42,875 nt of DNA. Origin: a virus. The stretch spans positions 1 through 42,875 of the IMG/VR virus record IMGVR_UViG_3300012203_000002; one strand, given 5' to 3'. The translations under genes were made by a program, and so were the position numbers. The notes beneath the pieces were generated by a model, which was not told where the DNA came from, searched no databases, and was given only the letters and a program-made list of their open reading frames with translations. Every line of letters starts with the position of its first letter. Within the stretch, counting starts at the first letter, position 1. Of the stretch, positions 12,640 through 22,602 are shown in pieces.

Positions 12640-14892
12640 ATGAGCACCGAAAACCCGCAGACACTTCTACTTCTTTGCACTCCAGAAGAAGAGAACTATC
12701 TTCCTCGGCTTAAATCTATGGTAGGAGTAGCCACTGTATATATATCTTGTAAACCGGTACATACGCTTGCGGAAATAGTGCTGTCCTGTAAGAAGAAAAA
12801 CATCTCTGGAGTACTTACCACCAATACATTCGTACTCTCAAAATTACTCTCTAGTATTGGCAACCCAAAAAATAATCCATCTCTTGATAATTACGCCGGA
12901 TCTTATATTAAATATCAAGATATTGAATTTGTATTTCTTCCGCCACTTGAACAGCTAATCACAGTTCCATACGCTTCATTCATTACTAAGCGATTCATTT
13001 CTAAACTTACAGAGTCGGAGACATGGGATGAAGTACCGCCATTTAGTTTCGAGATTCTTACTGCGTCGAATGAAGCTCAGTATTTTAATCTGTTTTCTAA
13101 TGCTATTGCTATCGCAATCGACATCGAAACTTTGCGAGAGAATCTACTCATTAGATGTATTGGATATACCGCTCTGCATATTAATTCTGTGGGTAACTTG
13201 GTTACTACTTCTTGCGTTCTGCCTGTAGATTCAATGTATGCTGTATCCCTGATGCGAAAATTCAATTGGGAACTTAAAGCTCCAAAGATTTTTCAGAACG
13301 GTAAGTATGATATCTCCTATCTATCCCGATATAATGCAGTACCTTATAACTACCTATGGGATACTGTAAATCTATTTCACTGCTGGTATGCAGAGCTTCC
13401 CAAAGATCTTGCATTTCTTGGTGCTTTCTTTGTTCGCCGCGCAATGTACTGGAAAGACCTTGCCAATACCTCAGACTTGCATGAATATTATAGGTACAAT
13501 GCACTGGATACTTGGACCACAGTTCTAGTGTTCATGGCATGGATTCAACAGGCACCGAAGTGGGCACGAGACAATTATATATTGGAATTCCCTGTTGTAT
13601 TTCCAGCTCATTTATGTGAGATGACAGGAATACGCCGCGATCTTCCAGAACTTACAGAGGCGCGCACTACTGCGGAAGCTCTAGTTCTTGCCGACAATGA
13701 ATCACTCTCTCGGATGGTAGGTACTTACCCCGCAATCTTCAATGTGAACAGTGCTCCTCAGAATAAATCCTTACGTACTATTCTAGGCTGTGGAGATATT
13801 GTTTCTTCTGACGAGAAATCACTAGGCAAGATTGGTAATCGCCATCCTCTGAATAAGCGTATTACAAATAAGATCCTCGATATTCGAGGCAATCGTAAGC
13901 TAGTATCTACTTATCTTTGTGAAGGAAAAGAATTAAATGGTCGAATCCTATACTCTATCAATCCACATGGAACAGATACGGGGAGGCTTGCAAGTAGAGA
14001 GCACCATTTCTGGTGTGGCCTTCAGATACAAAACATTCCACGTGGTCCAGAAGTTAAACGAACTCTCATTGCGGATGAAGGTTTCCTCTTTGCAGAAGTT
14101 GATTTGGAACAAGCTGAGTCCAGAGATACAGCTTACATATCAGGAGATAGAAACCTCATTAATGCAGTCTCAAGTGGGCGGGATTTCCATGCTACTAACG
14201 CTTCATCATTTTTTGGTGTGGCTTACGAACTTATCTATTCGGATACCGACTGCCGCACTCTCGATAAAAAATTACGAGATCTTGCCAAGCGGGTTAACCA
14301 TGGAGCTAACTACTTAATGGGGCCTGGAGTTCTTATTGATACAATGGGAGAGGAGAAAGTATGGGAAGCAAAACGTTTATTGGGGCTGCCCGCGAATTTC
14401 GGATTAACTCAGGTCGCAGAATATTTGTTAGCCCAGTTTCACCGGACATATCCGGGACTAGCAGGTACATTTTACCCTGGAGTAGTGTCCGATGTAATGA
14501 CGAAGCGGATGCTAGTAGGGGCGACAGGTTGGGCCCGCTACTGTTTCGGAAATCCAAAGCTCAATAAGCTCCACAAGAATGCGTACGTTGCACATGTTCC
14601 ACAAAGTCTTAATGCAATGGTGTTGAATAAAGCATTCTTAAAAGTATTCTATGAGATTGCATTGGACCCTAAGTACGCTCCTCACTTCAAACTCATCGCA
14701 CAAATTCACGATTCAATTATATTTCAATTCCGAGTTGGTCATGAATATCTTTGCGAAATGGTACGTGAGCGGATGCAGATTCCAGTTACAGTTAAAGGCT
14801 ACGACGGAATAGTTCGAACATTCACAGTACCTGCTGCAATCAAGGCAGGAATAAAGGGTAAAGGAGCAAAGCGATGGAGCGAAACAGAGTAA
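12640..14892 (+). CDS. Family A DNA polymerase with 3'-5' exonuclease, 750 aa
   Basis: Replicative polymerase. Residues 1-~140 are a poorly conserved N-terminal region. The exonuclease domain shows Exo I DIE (D161/E163), Exo II NGKYD (D224) and Exo III YNALD (Y286, D290). In the polymerase domain, motif A is AEVDLEQAESR (D488), motif B RDLAKRVNHGANYLMG (R546, K550), and motif C QIHDS (H690, D691). The residue matching E. coli Phe762 is His554. No 5'-nuclease domain is present. The ATG at 12640 has taggaa upstream. The small zinc-finger gene overlaps its last 19 bases. As no phage RNA polymerase was found, transcription must rely on the host enzyme. Confidence 0.95.
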   Translation: MSTENPQTLLLLCTPEEENYLPRLKSMVGVATVYISCKPVHTLAEIVLSCKKKNISGVLTTNTFVLSKLLSSIGNPKNNPSLDNYAGSYIKYQDIEFVFLPPLEQLITVPYASFITKRFISKLTESETWDEVPPFSFEILTASNEAQYFNLFSNAIAIAIDIETLRENLLIRCIGYTALHINSVGNLVTTSCVLPVDSMYAVSLMRKFNWELKAPKIFQNGKYDISYLSRYNAVPYNYLWDTVNLFHCWYAELPKDLAFLGAFFVRRAMYWKDLANTSDLHEYYRYNALDTWTTVLVFMAWIQQAPKWARDNYILEFPVVFPAHLCEMTGIRRDLPELTEARTTAEALVLADNESLSRMVGTYPAIFNVNSAPQNKSLRTILGCGDIVSSDEKSLGKIGNRHPLNKRITNKILDIRGNRKLVSTYLCEGKELNGRILYSINPHGTDTGRLASREHHFWCGLQIQNIPRGPEVKRTLIADEGFLFAEVDLEQAESRDTAYISGDRNLINAVSSGRDFHATNASSFFGVAYELIYSDTDCRTLDKKLRDLAKRVNHGANYLMGPGVLIDTMGEEKVWEAKRLLGLPANFGLTQVAEYLLAQFHRTYPGLAGTFYPGVVSDVMTKRMLVGATGWARYCFGNPKLNKLHKNAYVAHVPQSLNAMVLNKAFLKVFYEIALDPKYAPHFKLIAQIHDSIIFQFRVGHEYLCEMVRERMQIPVTVKGYDGIVRTFTVPAAIKAGIKGKGAKRWSETE

Positions 14893-15104
14893 GTAAGATT
14901 TCCGCAACAATCTCAAAAGCTGTTAATCCCAATAGTATTGTAGTTCCTGTAGATCTTAGAGTATTTGTACGCTGTACTAATTGTTTCGGAACAGGTACAG
15001 TATTTAGAAGTAGTGTATTTAGACCGGGGCTTAAATGTCCTATATGTAAAGGAGCATGTAAAGTTCCAGTTCCATCAGACTCTAAGGAGAAAATAAAATC
15101 ATGA
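14874..15104 (+). CDS. Small zinc-finger protein, 76 aa
   Basis: Two cysteine pairs, C34-x2-C37 (RCTNCFGTGTV) and C55-x2-C58 with a further C62 (KCPICKGACKV), form a DnaJ-like CxxCxGxG zinc ribbon. The N-terminus is basic. Its start lies inside the end of the polymerase gene (19-base overlap; the ribosome site agg/gga lies in coding sequence) and its stop overlaps the next gene start (ATGA, 15101-15104). Probable nucleic-acid or protein-binding accessory factor; partner unknown. Confidence 0.82.
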   Translation: MERNRVSKISATISKAVNPNSIVVPVDLRVFVRCTNCFGTGTVFRSSVFRPGLKCPICKGACKVPVPSDSKEKIKS

Positions 15105-15274
15105 GAATTCAGATTATCGTAGATTCAGAAGCGCGCAGGACTGTACTAATCATTGAGGATAAGGATATGCTAGATTTTAAACGTGCTTTGTTCCGGGCAA
15201 CTAACACATGGCAGAATATGCCTCAGTCAATTCGTGAACTTACTGATGTGCTCGCCAAACATGCAGCCTCATGA
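15101..15274 (+). CDS. Unknown small protein, 57 aa
   Basis: Reads MRIQIIVDSEARRTVLII then a helical half with FKRALFRATNTW and a final SIRELTDVLAKHAAS. No motif recognised. A strong aaggaga site lies 11 bases upstream of ATG 15101, which overlaps the preceding stop codon as ATGA. The overlap, ribosome site and codon pattern support a real gene despite its size. Confidence 0.75.
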   Translation: MRIQIIVDSEARRTVLIIEDKDMLDFKRALFRATNTWQNMPQSIRELTDVLAKHAAS

Positions 15275-15352
15275 GAAGCGTACTACTTAATTTCTAAGGA
15301 AATTTCTAAGGGAACTAATTATTCTCTTCAACCCCGCATAAAGGAAATATCT

Positions 15353-16588
15353 ATGCAGGATTTCATATCACAGTACCTGGACTATGTAGGGAATACTGAG
15401 AGCCCAACTACATATAACCGCTGGTCCTGTATATCCATGATAGGAGCATACCTCGGAAGACAATACTCGTTTAAATTCGGACACTTCGATATCCACCCTA
15501 ACAAATACATCATGCTGATTGGTACTCCAGGAGCTAGGAAATCAACAGCAATTAAAGTTGCAAAGAAAATAATTACTCAGGCAGGCTACAATAATATTAG
15601 TGCAGACAAGTCCAGCAAAGAAAAGTTTCTTCTTGATCTTGCTGGCGAAGATACTACTGACCTCTCAGATATGCTAGAGCAAAATATCTGGGGGGTGAAA
15701 GAGAGCGGAGCAAGTGAGATGTATATAGCGTGCGATGAATTCAATGACTTTATTGGTAATGGTAACGTTGAATTCATTTCACTTCTTGGTAACTTCTGGG
15801 ACTGGAATGGCCCACCTTTTGAGAGTAGGATTAAAAATGGAAAGTCTGTCAGTATTAACGATCCTACAATTAGTATTCTTGGGGGCAATACTCCTGTCAA
15901 TTTTGCTAGAGCGTTTCCCCCTGAAATTCTCGGACAAGGTTTTTTCTCTCGTCTATTACTTATTCATGGCGAGCCTACTGGGAAGCGTATTACTTTTCCT
16001 GTACCTCCTGATCCAGCGGCAACAGCTTTTATTGTAGAACAATTGATCCGAATTAAAAGTACAGTAACCGGAATCGCAACACTTACAAGAACAGCAGAAT
16101 TACTTCTAGATAAAATCTATCAAACTGAAAAGCCGCTAGAGGATATACGATTTGAATCCTATAGCACACGTAGATTTCAGCATCTATTAAAACTCTGTCT
16201 TATTATCAGTGCTTCTGATTTTTCCACTTGTATTAAAGAGAGCCATGTGGTGTGTGCAAATACTCTCTTGACTCATATAGAACATCTGATGCCAAAAGCA
16301 TTAGGTGAATTCGGAAAGAGTAGGAACTCTGATATCACTCATAAGATTATGAGTATCCTAGATACTGCAAGTAAGCCTATTCCTCTAAAAGAGATATGGG
16401 AATACTTACATAAGGATATGGAAAAAGTAGGCGATCTTGCAGAGCTATTGCGGAACTTGGCCACTGCAGATAAAGTATTAATTGTGAACGGTGGGTTTCT
16501 TCCACACAAGCGAGTAATTGAGGAAGTAGCTAGTGATATCCTTGATTACAGTTATCTAAGTAAAGAAGAACGTGAAGTTTCAAAATGA
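15353..16588 (+). CDS. Helicase-like P-loop ATPase (DUF3987-like), 411 aa
   Basis: Probable replicative helicase or helicase-like replication ATPase. Walker A is GTPGARKS (57-64, with Thr65); Walker B is IACDEF (125-130); a sensor-1-like GGNTP is at 177-181; and an arginine-finger candidate is in GFFSRLLLIHG (195-205, R199/R200 region). The C-terminal ~90 residues look like a winged helix (PIPLKEIWEYLH... LLRNLATADKVLIV). DUF3987 proteins are often fused to primase domains, but none is visible here, and no TOPRIM or archaeo-eukaryotic primase was found elsewhere in the window. A good aagga site lies before ATG 15353. Confidence 0.82.
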   Translation: MQDFISQYLDYVGNTESPTTYNRWSCISMIGAYLGRQYSFKFGHFDIHPNKYIMLIGTPGARKSTAIKVAKKIITQAGYNNISADKSSKEKFLLDLAGEDTTDLSDMLEQNIWGVKESGASEMYIACDEFNDFIGNGNVEFISLLGNFWDWNGPPFESRIKNGKSVSINDPTISILGGNTPVNFARAFPPEILGQGFFSRLLLIHGEPTGKRITFPVPPDPAATAFIVEQLIRIKSTVTGIATLTRTAELLLDKIYQTEKPLEDIRFESYSTRRFQHLLKLCLIISASDFSTCIKESHVVCANTLLTHIEHLMPKALGEFGKSRNSDITHKIMSILDTASKPIPLKEIWEYLHKDMEKVGDLAELLRNLATADKVLIVNGGFLPHKRVIEEVASDILDYSYLSKEEREVSK

Positions 16589-16603
16589 AAGAGAGATAAG
16601 CAA

Positions 16604-17281
16604 ATGAGCCCAATACCTTTTCCTCGAGACCAAGGGAGTAGTTATAAGATTGGTCCTGTGTTTGACACACCTACCAATATCCTGGTGGATATTGAAACAC
16701 TAGGAACTACTCCAGGTTCAGTGATTCTTGCAATTGGAGCTACTACCTTTCTCCATCCAGGAATAGAGCCACGAGAATTTTATATGCAGATCAGTGTGGA
16801 CGATTCCAAGGATGAAGGATTCAATATAGATGATAAGACCTTGGAATGGTGGAAACTACAAGATCAGGAAGTATATGAGGAAGCCACATGTGGAGTAGAC
16901 TCTGTCCGCCTTGTATTGAACTCCTTCTCCTATTGGCTTGAGTCTATCACAGATACCCCAATCCTTTGGGGGAATGCAGCACGATTTGATCTAGGACTTC
17001 TGGAAGCTGCATATAATAAACTTGATCTTGAAGTGCCCTGGGAATTCCAAAATGAAATGTGTTACCGCACTCTGAAGAATCTGTATGCAGGTCTGGCTCC
17101 AAAGGTTCCCCGATTTGGTACAGCGCATAATGCTCTATTCGATGCGATCAGTCAGGCACAGCAGGCAGAATCGATTTATAGCTATGCCAAAGATCATATA
17201 GCTCTTCCAGGAACTAAAGGAACTAAAAACTCTGTAATCCCTGAAGAGCTTATTCCTATGCAAGAGTCGGAGGAACTATAA
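16604..17281 (+). CDS. DEDDh 3'-5' exonuclease (Rv2179c-like), 225 aa
   Basis: RNase T-fold exonuclease: D29 and E31 in NILVDIETLG, D129 in ARFDLGLLE, and H175 with D180 in AHNALFD, giving the complete DEDDh set. The KTLEWWKLQDQEVYEEA stretch is typical of the phage Rv2179c-like subgroup. It is separate from the exonuclease domain of the polymerase, so it may act on RNA or on short single strands. The ATG at 16604 follows a gagag site. The stop and the next start share one base (TAATG at 17279-17283). Confidence 0.88.
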   Translation: MSPIPFPRDQGSSYKIGPVFDTPTNILVDIETLGTTPGSVILAIGATTFLHPGIEPREFYMQISVDDSKDEGFNIDDKTLEWWKLQDQEVYEEATCGVDSVRLVLNSFSYWLESITDTPILWGNAARFDLGLLEAAYNKLDLEVPWEFQNEMCYRTLKNLYAGLAPKVPRFGTAHNALFDAISQAQQAESIYSYAKDHIALPGTKGTKNSVIPEELIPMQESEEL

Positions 17282-17550
17282 TGATTCGAGAATTCTTTCC
17301 AATTGAATATATTCAATTGGATAAAGAACTACGTAGTGGACATCATCCAAAATTAGAAGCTATTCTAGCCCGCATAAGTGCAAATGATATTGATATGAAA
17401 CTTGCACACATTGCTTTCTGCTGTGAGGTTATGCTTGATGGAGACTATGAATTGAAAGATAGAATTAAGTTGTGTGAAATTCTGAAAAACAAATTAATTC
17501 GGTTAAGAGGCCAAGAGAAATATAAGAGTATTGTGATTATTGATTCATAA
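17281..17550 (+). CDS. Unknown helical protein, 89 aa
   Basis: Unrecognised; predicted mainly helical (PKLEAILARISANDIDMKLAHIAF, then IKLCEILKNKLIRL), with a basic C-terminal half. It is the last gene of the early operon, coupled to the exonuclease by a 1-base stop/start overlap, with the ribosome site (gagg) inside the upstream gene. It ends 20 bases before the convergent terminator. Confidence 0.78.
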   Translation: MIREFFPIEYIQLDKELRSGHHPKLEAILARISANDIDMKLAHIAFCCEVMLDGDYELKDRIKLCEILKNKLIRLRGQEKYKSIVIIDS

Positions 17551-17570
17551 TTTTCATAGGAGATTAATAG

Positions 17571-17609
17571 AAAAAACCCCAGACACTTAATTGTGTACTG
17601 GGGTTTTTT
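17571..17609. terminator. Bidirectional intrinsic terminator between early and late operons
   Basis: Stem ccccag/ctgggg (17577-17582 with 17598-17603), extended by acac/gtgt with one bulge. It is flanked by A6 on one side (17571-17576) and T6 on the other (17604-17609), so it works as an intrinsic terminator for both strands exactly where the two operons converge. Confidence 0.92.
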
Positions 17610-17622
17610 CTTGCCTAAATAC

Positions 17623-20600
17623 TTAGAGTCCTTCCTGTCCAAATTGACTTCTTCCATCTAGCAATTCTGCACCTCCCATGATCTGCTGCATCTTCTGACT
17701 ATATGGATTTCTCAGATTCTCCATAATCTTATTTGCCTGTGGAGTATTCGCATCCATCATGGTCTTCATCATATACTTATTGAATTGCCCCTGCTTGCCT
17801 CCAAGAGCTGCATACTTTTGAGCGAATGTCCCTACTTGAGATTCACTTGGAGTATCTCCAGCTAGAACCGAAGAAGCTATTGTCTGTCCCAGTTGCTTAC
17901 TTCTCTCATGATCTACCGCTTGATAAGATGAAATCCTAAATGCTGCATCGTTAGCTACAGCTTCATCAAAGGGCTTACCTCCAGAAAGCCTAATCGCAGA
18001 TGCCCAGCTAGCCAGATCATTTGCACCTGCAATAGATCCTTTCGATGTCGTAGAAAATACTTCTCCTCCATGCGTCATAGATTGCAGAACTTGGGCCACT
18101 CCTGCAAGAGGTCGACTAATTCCATTATGTTCCACACCTTGAAGAAATGATTCCCAAATATTTCCACCATTTGCCATCTTACCAAGCGCAGCTTTTGTGT
18201 TATCGTATAATTTAATGGTAGCATTAACAAATGGAATATCCAAAGGATTAACTGGGATTACAGTAAGTGTCCTAGGGTTGATATCTCCACGAGAGTATAG
18301 ATTTGCTCTCATCATATCGGAAGGAATACCATAGAGAAGCATATCTCCAATAGATTTACCAGCAACGCCATAAGTAGTATCATACAAATCTCGGTGCGCC
18401 TGATTTCCAGAAGCTGTGCCGAGAATGTGAGTGTTAAGAAAATTAAATCCTGGCAGTCCATTCATACCATACATAGTCCCTTGAAGCCCGAGCATCATCA
18501 TTGCATCTTTAGGTGCTCCTTCACTCACGTGTCGGAATAGTTGTTGCATCGTATTAAATTGGAATGACTGAAATAATCCAACTGCTTGACCCACCGGGCC
18601 CTGAAAAATAAGAGGTCGTTGAGAAGCTAGAATATTTCCTTGTGTGCGATTCACAAAAGTATTAATATACGCAAGCTGCTCTTCTTCAGTAATTCTTCCT
18701 GCCTTAATTCCAATATCTGTCATCTGACGCATAGTGTCTGCAGAAACAAAACGATTAAATTCTTCTGCTAATTTATTCCCGGTAAGTACTTCACCTTTTT
18801 CTGCCAGGACTTTAGCAGATTTAAACGCGGCAGAGAGCTTACTCTCTATAGTTCCTACGCTCTCAGTACCTGCAAGAGTAAGATTTTCTAGCACACTGTG
18901 GAATTGATCAGTGAGTCTAGTGCTCCAACCATTACGAGCATAGAATGCTTTAAGCGGCTCGCCTCCCAAAGTCATAGCTTCTGGAGTAGTAAAGTTCTTA
19001 ACTGCATTAAGCATCAACTTACCAGCAGTAAGTACACTATCAGACTGAGCTCCAGCAAGAGTAGCTGCTGAAGGTACAGGCATACGCAGAAGTCCTGAGA
19101 GCGGGCCAGCAATCTCAGGTCCTACACCTTGCATGGCATTTAGAAAACTCTTGGTCTCAGAGCCATATAATACAGTAGACCCAATTGCATTATTGATCGC
19201 ATTGAGAGGATCAAGACGAAGTGAGATCGTAGAGAGAATACTATTTGCATTAGAAATGAATCGAGTCAGTGTTCCTTTAGGAGCAGTGTGGTTTGCAAGT
19301 GCGTCAGTAGCTGCGTCTCGATAGCCACTATTAATTCCATGGGCTTGGAGAAGAGAGTTAACAGAATCAAGCTCTGCTGGATTACGAGCAGCACTGAATG
19401 CGTCATCAATTGCACGGTAGATTGTACTGACGCCTTTATCCAGCATATTATTAAGCCCCATAATATATGGGTGCTCACTAACTCGGGAGATATTGAGCGC
19501 GGTTTTAATATAAGAAGTGTATGGATTAGTAGCTTCTGCTTCTAGTTGTCGCACAGACCCAGTATATTTAGAAGTTGCCGTAGCTGAATACTGATCTCCC
19601 ATCTGACGCAAGAAAGAAAACTCAGGCTCAAACTTTGCATTAACAAGTTCACGGGCAAAGATATCATCAGAACGCAAATGATCCCGTAGAAATGATTCTG
19701 CTATTTTAGTAGGATCAGTACGTTGGAAAAAGTCAGAAGCTACGCCTGCAGATTTAAGACTTGAATCGATATAATTTTCATGCAATGTCATCTCATAATC
19801 GAATTCGCCCAAACCTTTAAAGTGTTCAGAGGTTTCTCCTTTCTTGTACACTTTAAATTGTGAGGGCACTCTATCAATAAGAGCATCAAGTTCTCTAGCA
19901 GAAGCTGCATGAATCATAGATTTGTGTCCTACTCCAGTCACGTTCTCATCTACAACTGTAGCAAAGAAAGGATAGTCTTTTGGATCAGGGCGGATAGGAC
20001 GAAGTGCTCGCGGATCTTTGATATCAGTGAGTCCTTGAGCATTCCGAAGATCACTGAGCGCCTGAGTCCTGGTACCAGTAAGTTGTGTGCGAAGGTCCCA
20101 AGCATTAAATACATCAGGATGATCTATGGGCACAAAGTGTGGTGCACCTGCTTGCAATTCTGGAGCAGCTTTCTTAGATCCAGCTTTAATTGCAGCTTGC
20201 CAATCAAGCAATTTAAGGGGCACCATCCCAGTACCTTCTGCATTTAGTCCATATCTCTCTGAGGTGGATTTCAGAAAGTTATTAATAGATTCAAACCCAA
20301 TTGCAGCTTCTTGATTTGAGGAGATCTTATATAGCGCAGATTCCAGCGTAGTCGAAGTAGTATCTTTCAAAGCTTTCTGAAATGCTGCAGTTGCTGCTCC
20401 ATTCAACTCCATTGCAGATCCAAGAGAATGATAACCTGCATTGGTAAAAGATACCAAGCCTGGGCCTGCACCTTCTCGACTTGCAGTCCTCAACATATCC
20501 TCAGAAGGATGAAGGAATCGGTTAAGTATGCCTATTGGAATATTATCCGCAACAACAGCACGAATACCTTCTATATATACTTTCTGCTGTGCTTTGAGTT

Positions 20601-22563
20601 TAGCCATGCCAGCAAGAATATTCCCACTATTATCAGTAACTTGTTCTGTGCTATACGCGGCCTTCATATAAGTAGGCTGAGTGAGAAATGAATCTTCCTT
20701 GGCTTGCTCCCATAATCCTTTAGATTTCAAGTCCTGAGCATATGCCCGCTGAGTGACTTGTCGTGCCATGATGTCATCGAGAGAATTATTAATTGTACGC
20801 TCTCCGAGCAGATAGGATTGCTTCACATTCACAATATCTGCAATTTGTGGAGCGCTCAATTTTTCAGGAGCATCACCGGCCCGCGCTGCGCTCAGCAATT
20901 CATTAGCTGCTTCTTCTTTAGATACTTGCAGGTGCTTAACGATATCATCAAAAGAATCAATTGAATACTTTGTACCATCAGCAGCTTTCACTGTGATAGT
21001 ATCTAGTTTATTAAGCACTGCCTGTTCAATCATTGGGATATCATGTTCTCCAAGCACTGCTCCATTTTTAAGTTCTTTGCCCGCAGTAGCTGCCCACAGA
21101 TATCGAGCATCAGCTTCCAGAGGATCATGGGATTCGATTGCGCTCCAGGTTTTAGTATCTGAGAATTTATATGTACGTACTGCCTTATCTACAGCAGATG
21201 TAGATTCAAAGACATCACCAAGCCTAGAAACTGTAGGACGGCTAAACGAAAGATCGCCTGTACCTTCTCCACTCAACTTAACATACCCAATCTTACTAGG
21301 AGGCATAGTAATATCTTGTGCAATATCCGGAAGAGTTTTGAGTTGCTCTTTATTAAATTTACTAATTACAGCCTCTGCTTTAAGTTTGGAATCAAGGCGG
21401 CCGATTTCTTGTAAGTCCGAGAAGTTGGCGAGCACTTGTTGCTTAGGTGCGCCATGCATCAGGTCCCCCACAAGATTTCCAAGATCCTTATCTCCACCAG
21501 TTGCCATCGAATGAATATCCATGCGATTTGCAGTCTGCATCTTATTAATAGTTTCAGACTGCAGACGCGAGAACTTCGTAGCAAAAGTCTGAGCATAGCC
21601 TGCCTGTTGCTCTGCTGGCAAGTCTTGTACAAGAGCTCGTACTCCTGAGAAGGGGCCACTTGGATTCACCAGTTCCTGTGCACTTGGAGCTAATGGCATA
21701 GTCTCCAAATGGTCACTTCGCATAATAATTTTCTGAGCAGGTGTAAGCCCCGTAATGTCTGCAACATTAGAGAACATCTGTTCTTCAGGCGTTATAGCCT
21801 TAACTGCACCTTTAATCCCTCCGTACCCAATCGCGTGACTGATAGCTCCACCAATTACGCCACCTACTATAGTACCTGTTGCAATATTCTTTGCAAGATC
21901 CCAGCCATCCATTTTATCTAGTACTGGAGACTTAAAATCCGTAGCTGCTACTGCGGCCTCAAATGCAAATGACTCAAGCGCAGCTTGGCCATAACCAGCT
22001 CCGACGGCTTTAAGTGTATTCGCACTAAGAGCTGAATATGTTGCATTGCTTGCAGCAATATCCGCCCTAGCAAGGCTCAGATATCTTTCTGTCTGTGGGG
22101 TAAGCAATCCCATAGCCTTTCCAAAATTACCTCCAATCGTCCCAGTCTCAGCTGCAACTCGTAATAGCTTCTGGCCTGCATTTAAGAGTTTTATTCCCCC
22201 AAGTCCTGGAACAAACATACTCACCACAAAACCTGCCGTATCTGCAGCTTCACGGTTCTTACGATAGTAGTTACCAAGATCATCATCAATAAGTCCAAGC
22301 TGATCTGCAATATCATTTTGCTGTGCTTCTGCACCAAACCAATTGGCAACAGAGACTCCAGTATTGTAGAATCCATTAAGCCCACTAGCCACTGCAGACA
22401 CAATAAACTTTCCACTGTTTGCTAAGCCTTCTCCCCAAGTAAGAGGATCAGTGACAGCAAAGTTTCCATTTCCATAGTTGTGCGAGTCTCCTGCAAATTG
22501 ATATTCTTTTTGATCCTGAAACTGCTGAGTAACATCTGTAGAGCTGAATGAGGTATCTGGCAC
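17623..22563 (-). CDS. Giant ejection/internal virion protein, 1646 aa
   Basis: Last gene of the late operon and the largest in the genome. By size and position (third of three large proteins downstream of the lysis genes) it corresponds to the T7 gp16-type DNA ejection protein that is carried in the capsid and injected with DNA. A hydrophobic Gly-rich stretch at about 231-254 (TIVGGVIGGAISHAIGYGG) could insert in membranes; much of the rest is helical. I could not see a transglycosylase catalytic motif. The start is GTG, chosen because taggag lies 7 bases upstream and the reading begins MPDTSFSS there. Function is inferred from position, size and composition. Confidence 0.8.
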   Translation of the reverse strand: MPDTSFSSTDVTQQFQDQKEYQFAGDSHNYGNGNFAVTDPLTWGEGLANSGKFIVSAVASGLNGFYNTGVSVANWFGAEAQQNDIADQLGLIDDDLGNYYRKNREAADTAGFVVSMFVPGLGGIKLLNAGQKLLRVAAETGTIGGNFGKAMGLLTPQTERYLSLARADIAASNATYSALSANTLKAVGAGYGQAALESFAFEAAVAATDFKSPVLDKMDGWDLAKNIATGTIVGGVIGGAISHAIGYGGIKGAVKAITPEEQMFSNVADITGLTPAQKIIMRSDHLETMPLAPSAQELVNPSGPFSGVRALVQDLPAEQQAGYAQTFATKFSRLQSETINKMQTANRMDIHSMATGGDKDLGNLVGDLMHGAPKQQVLANFSDLQEIGRLDSKLKAEAVISKFNKEQLKTLPDIAQDITMPPSKIGYVKLSGEGTGDLSFSRPTVSRLGDVFESTSAVDKAVRTYKFSDTKTWSAIESHDPLEADARYLWAATAGKELKNGAVLGEHDIPMIEQAVLNKLDTITVKAADGTKYSIDSFDDIVKHLQVSKEEAANELLSAARAGDAPEKLSAPQIADIVNVKQSYLLGERTINNSLDDIMARQVTQRAYAQDLKSKGLWEQAKEDSFLTQPTYMKAAYSTEQVTDNSGNILAGMAKLKAQQKVYIEGIRAVVADNIPIGILNRFLHPSEDMLRTASREGAGPGLVSFTNAGYHSLGSAMELNGAATAAFQKALKDTTSTTLESALYKISSNQEAAIGFESINNFLKSTSERYGLNAEGTGMVPLKLLDWQAAIKAGSKKAAPELQAGAPHFVPIDHPDVFNAWDLRTQLTGTRTQALSDLRNAQGLTDIKDPRALRPIRPDPKDYPFFATVVDENVTGVGHKSMIHAASARELDALIDRVPSQFKVYKKGETSEHFKGLGEFDYEMTLHENYIDSSLKSAGVASDFFQRTDPTKIAESFLRDHLRSDDIFARELVNAKFEPEFSFLRQMGDQYSATATSKYTGSVRQLEAEATNPYTSYIKTALNISRVSEHPYIMGLNNMLDKGVSTIYRAIDDAFSAARNPAELDSVNSLLQAHGINSGYRDAATDALANHTAPKGTLTRFISNANSILSTISLRLDPLNAINNAIGSTVLYGSETKSFLNAMQGVGPEIAGPLSGLLRMPVPSAATLAGAQSDSVLTAGKLMLNAVKNFTTPEAMTLGGEPLKAFYARNGWSTRLTDQFHSVLENLTLAGTESVGTIESKLSAAFKSAKVLAEKGEVLTGNKLAEEFNRFVSADTMRQMTDIGIKAGRITEEEQLAYINTFVNRTQGNILASQRPLIFQGPVGQAVGLFQSFQFNTMQQLFRHVSEGAPKDAMMMLGLQGTMYGMNGLPGFNFLNTHILGTASGNQAHRDLYDTTYGVAGKSIGDMLLYGIPSDMMRANLYSRGDINPRTLTVIPVNPLDIPFVNATIKLYDNTKAALGKMANGGNIWESFLQGVEHNGISRPLAGVAQVLQSMTHGGEVFSTTSKGSIAGANDLASWASAIRLSGGKPFDEAVANDAAFRISSYQAVDHERSKQLGQTIASSVLAGDTPSESQVGTFAQKYAALGGKQGQFNKYMMKTMMDANTPQANKIMENLRNPYSQKMQQIMGGAELLDGRSQFGQEGL

Positions 22564-22602
22564 GGTGAGCTCCTAAGAGAGAATAGGGGGAGATATATGT
22601 GA

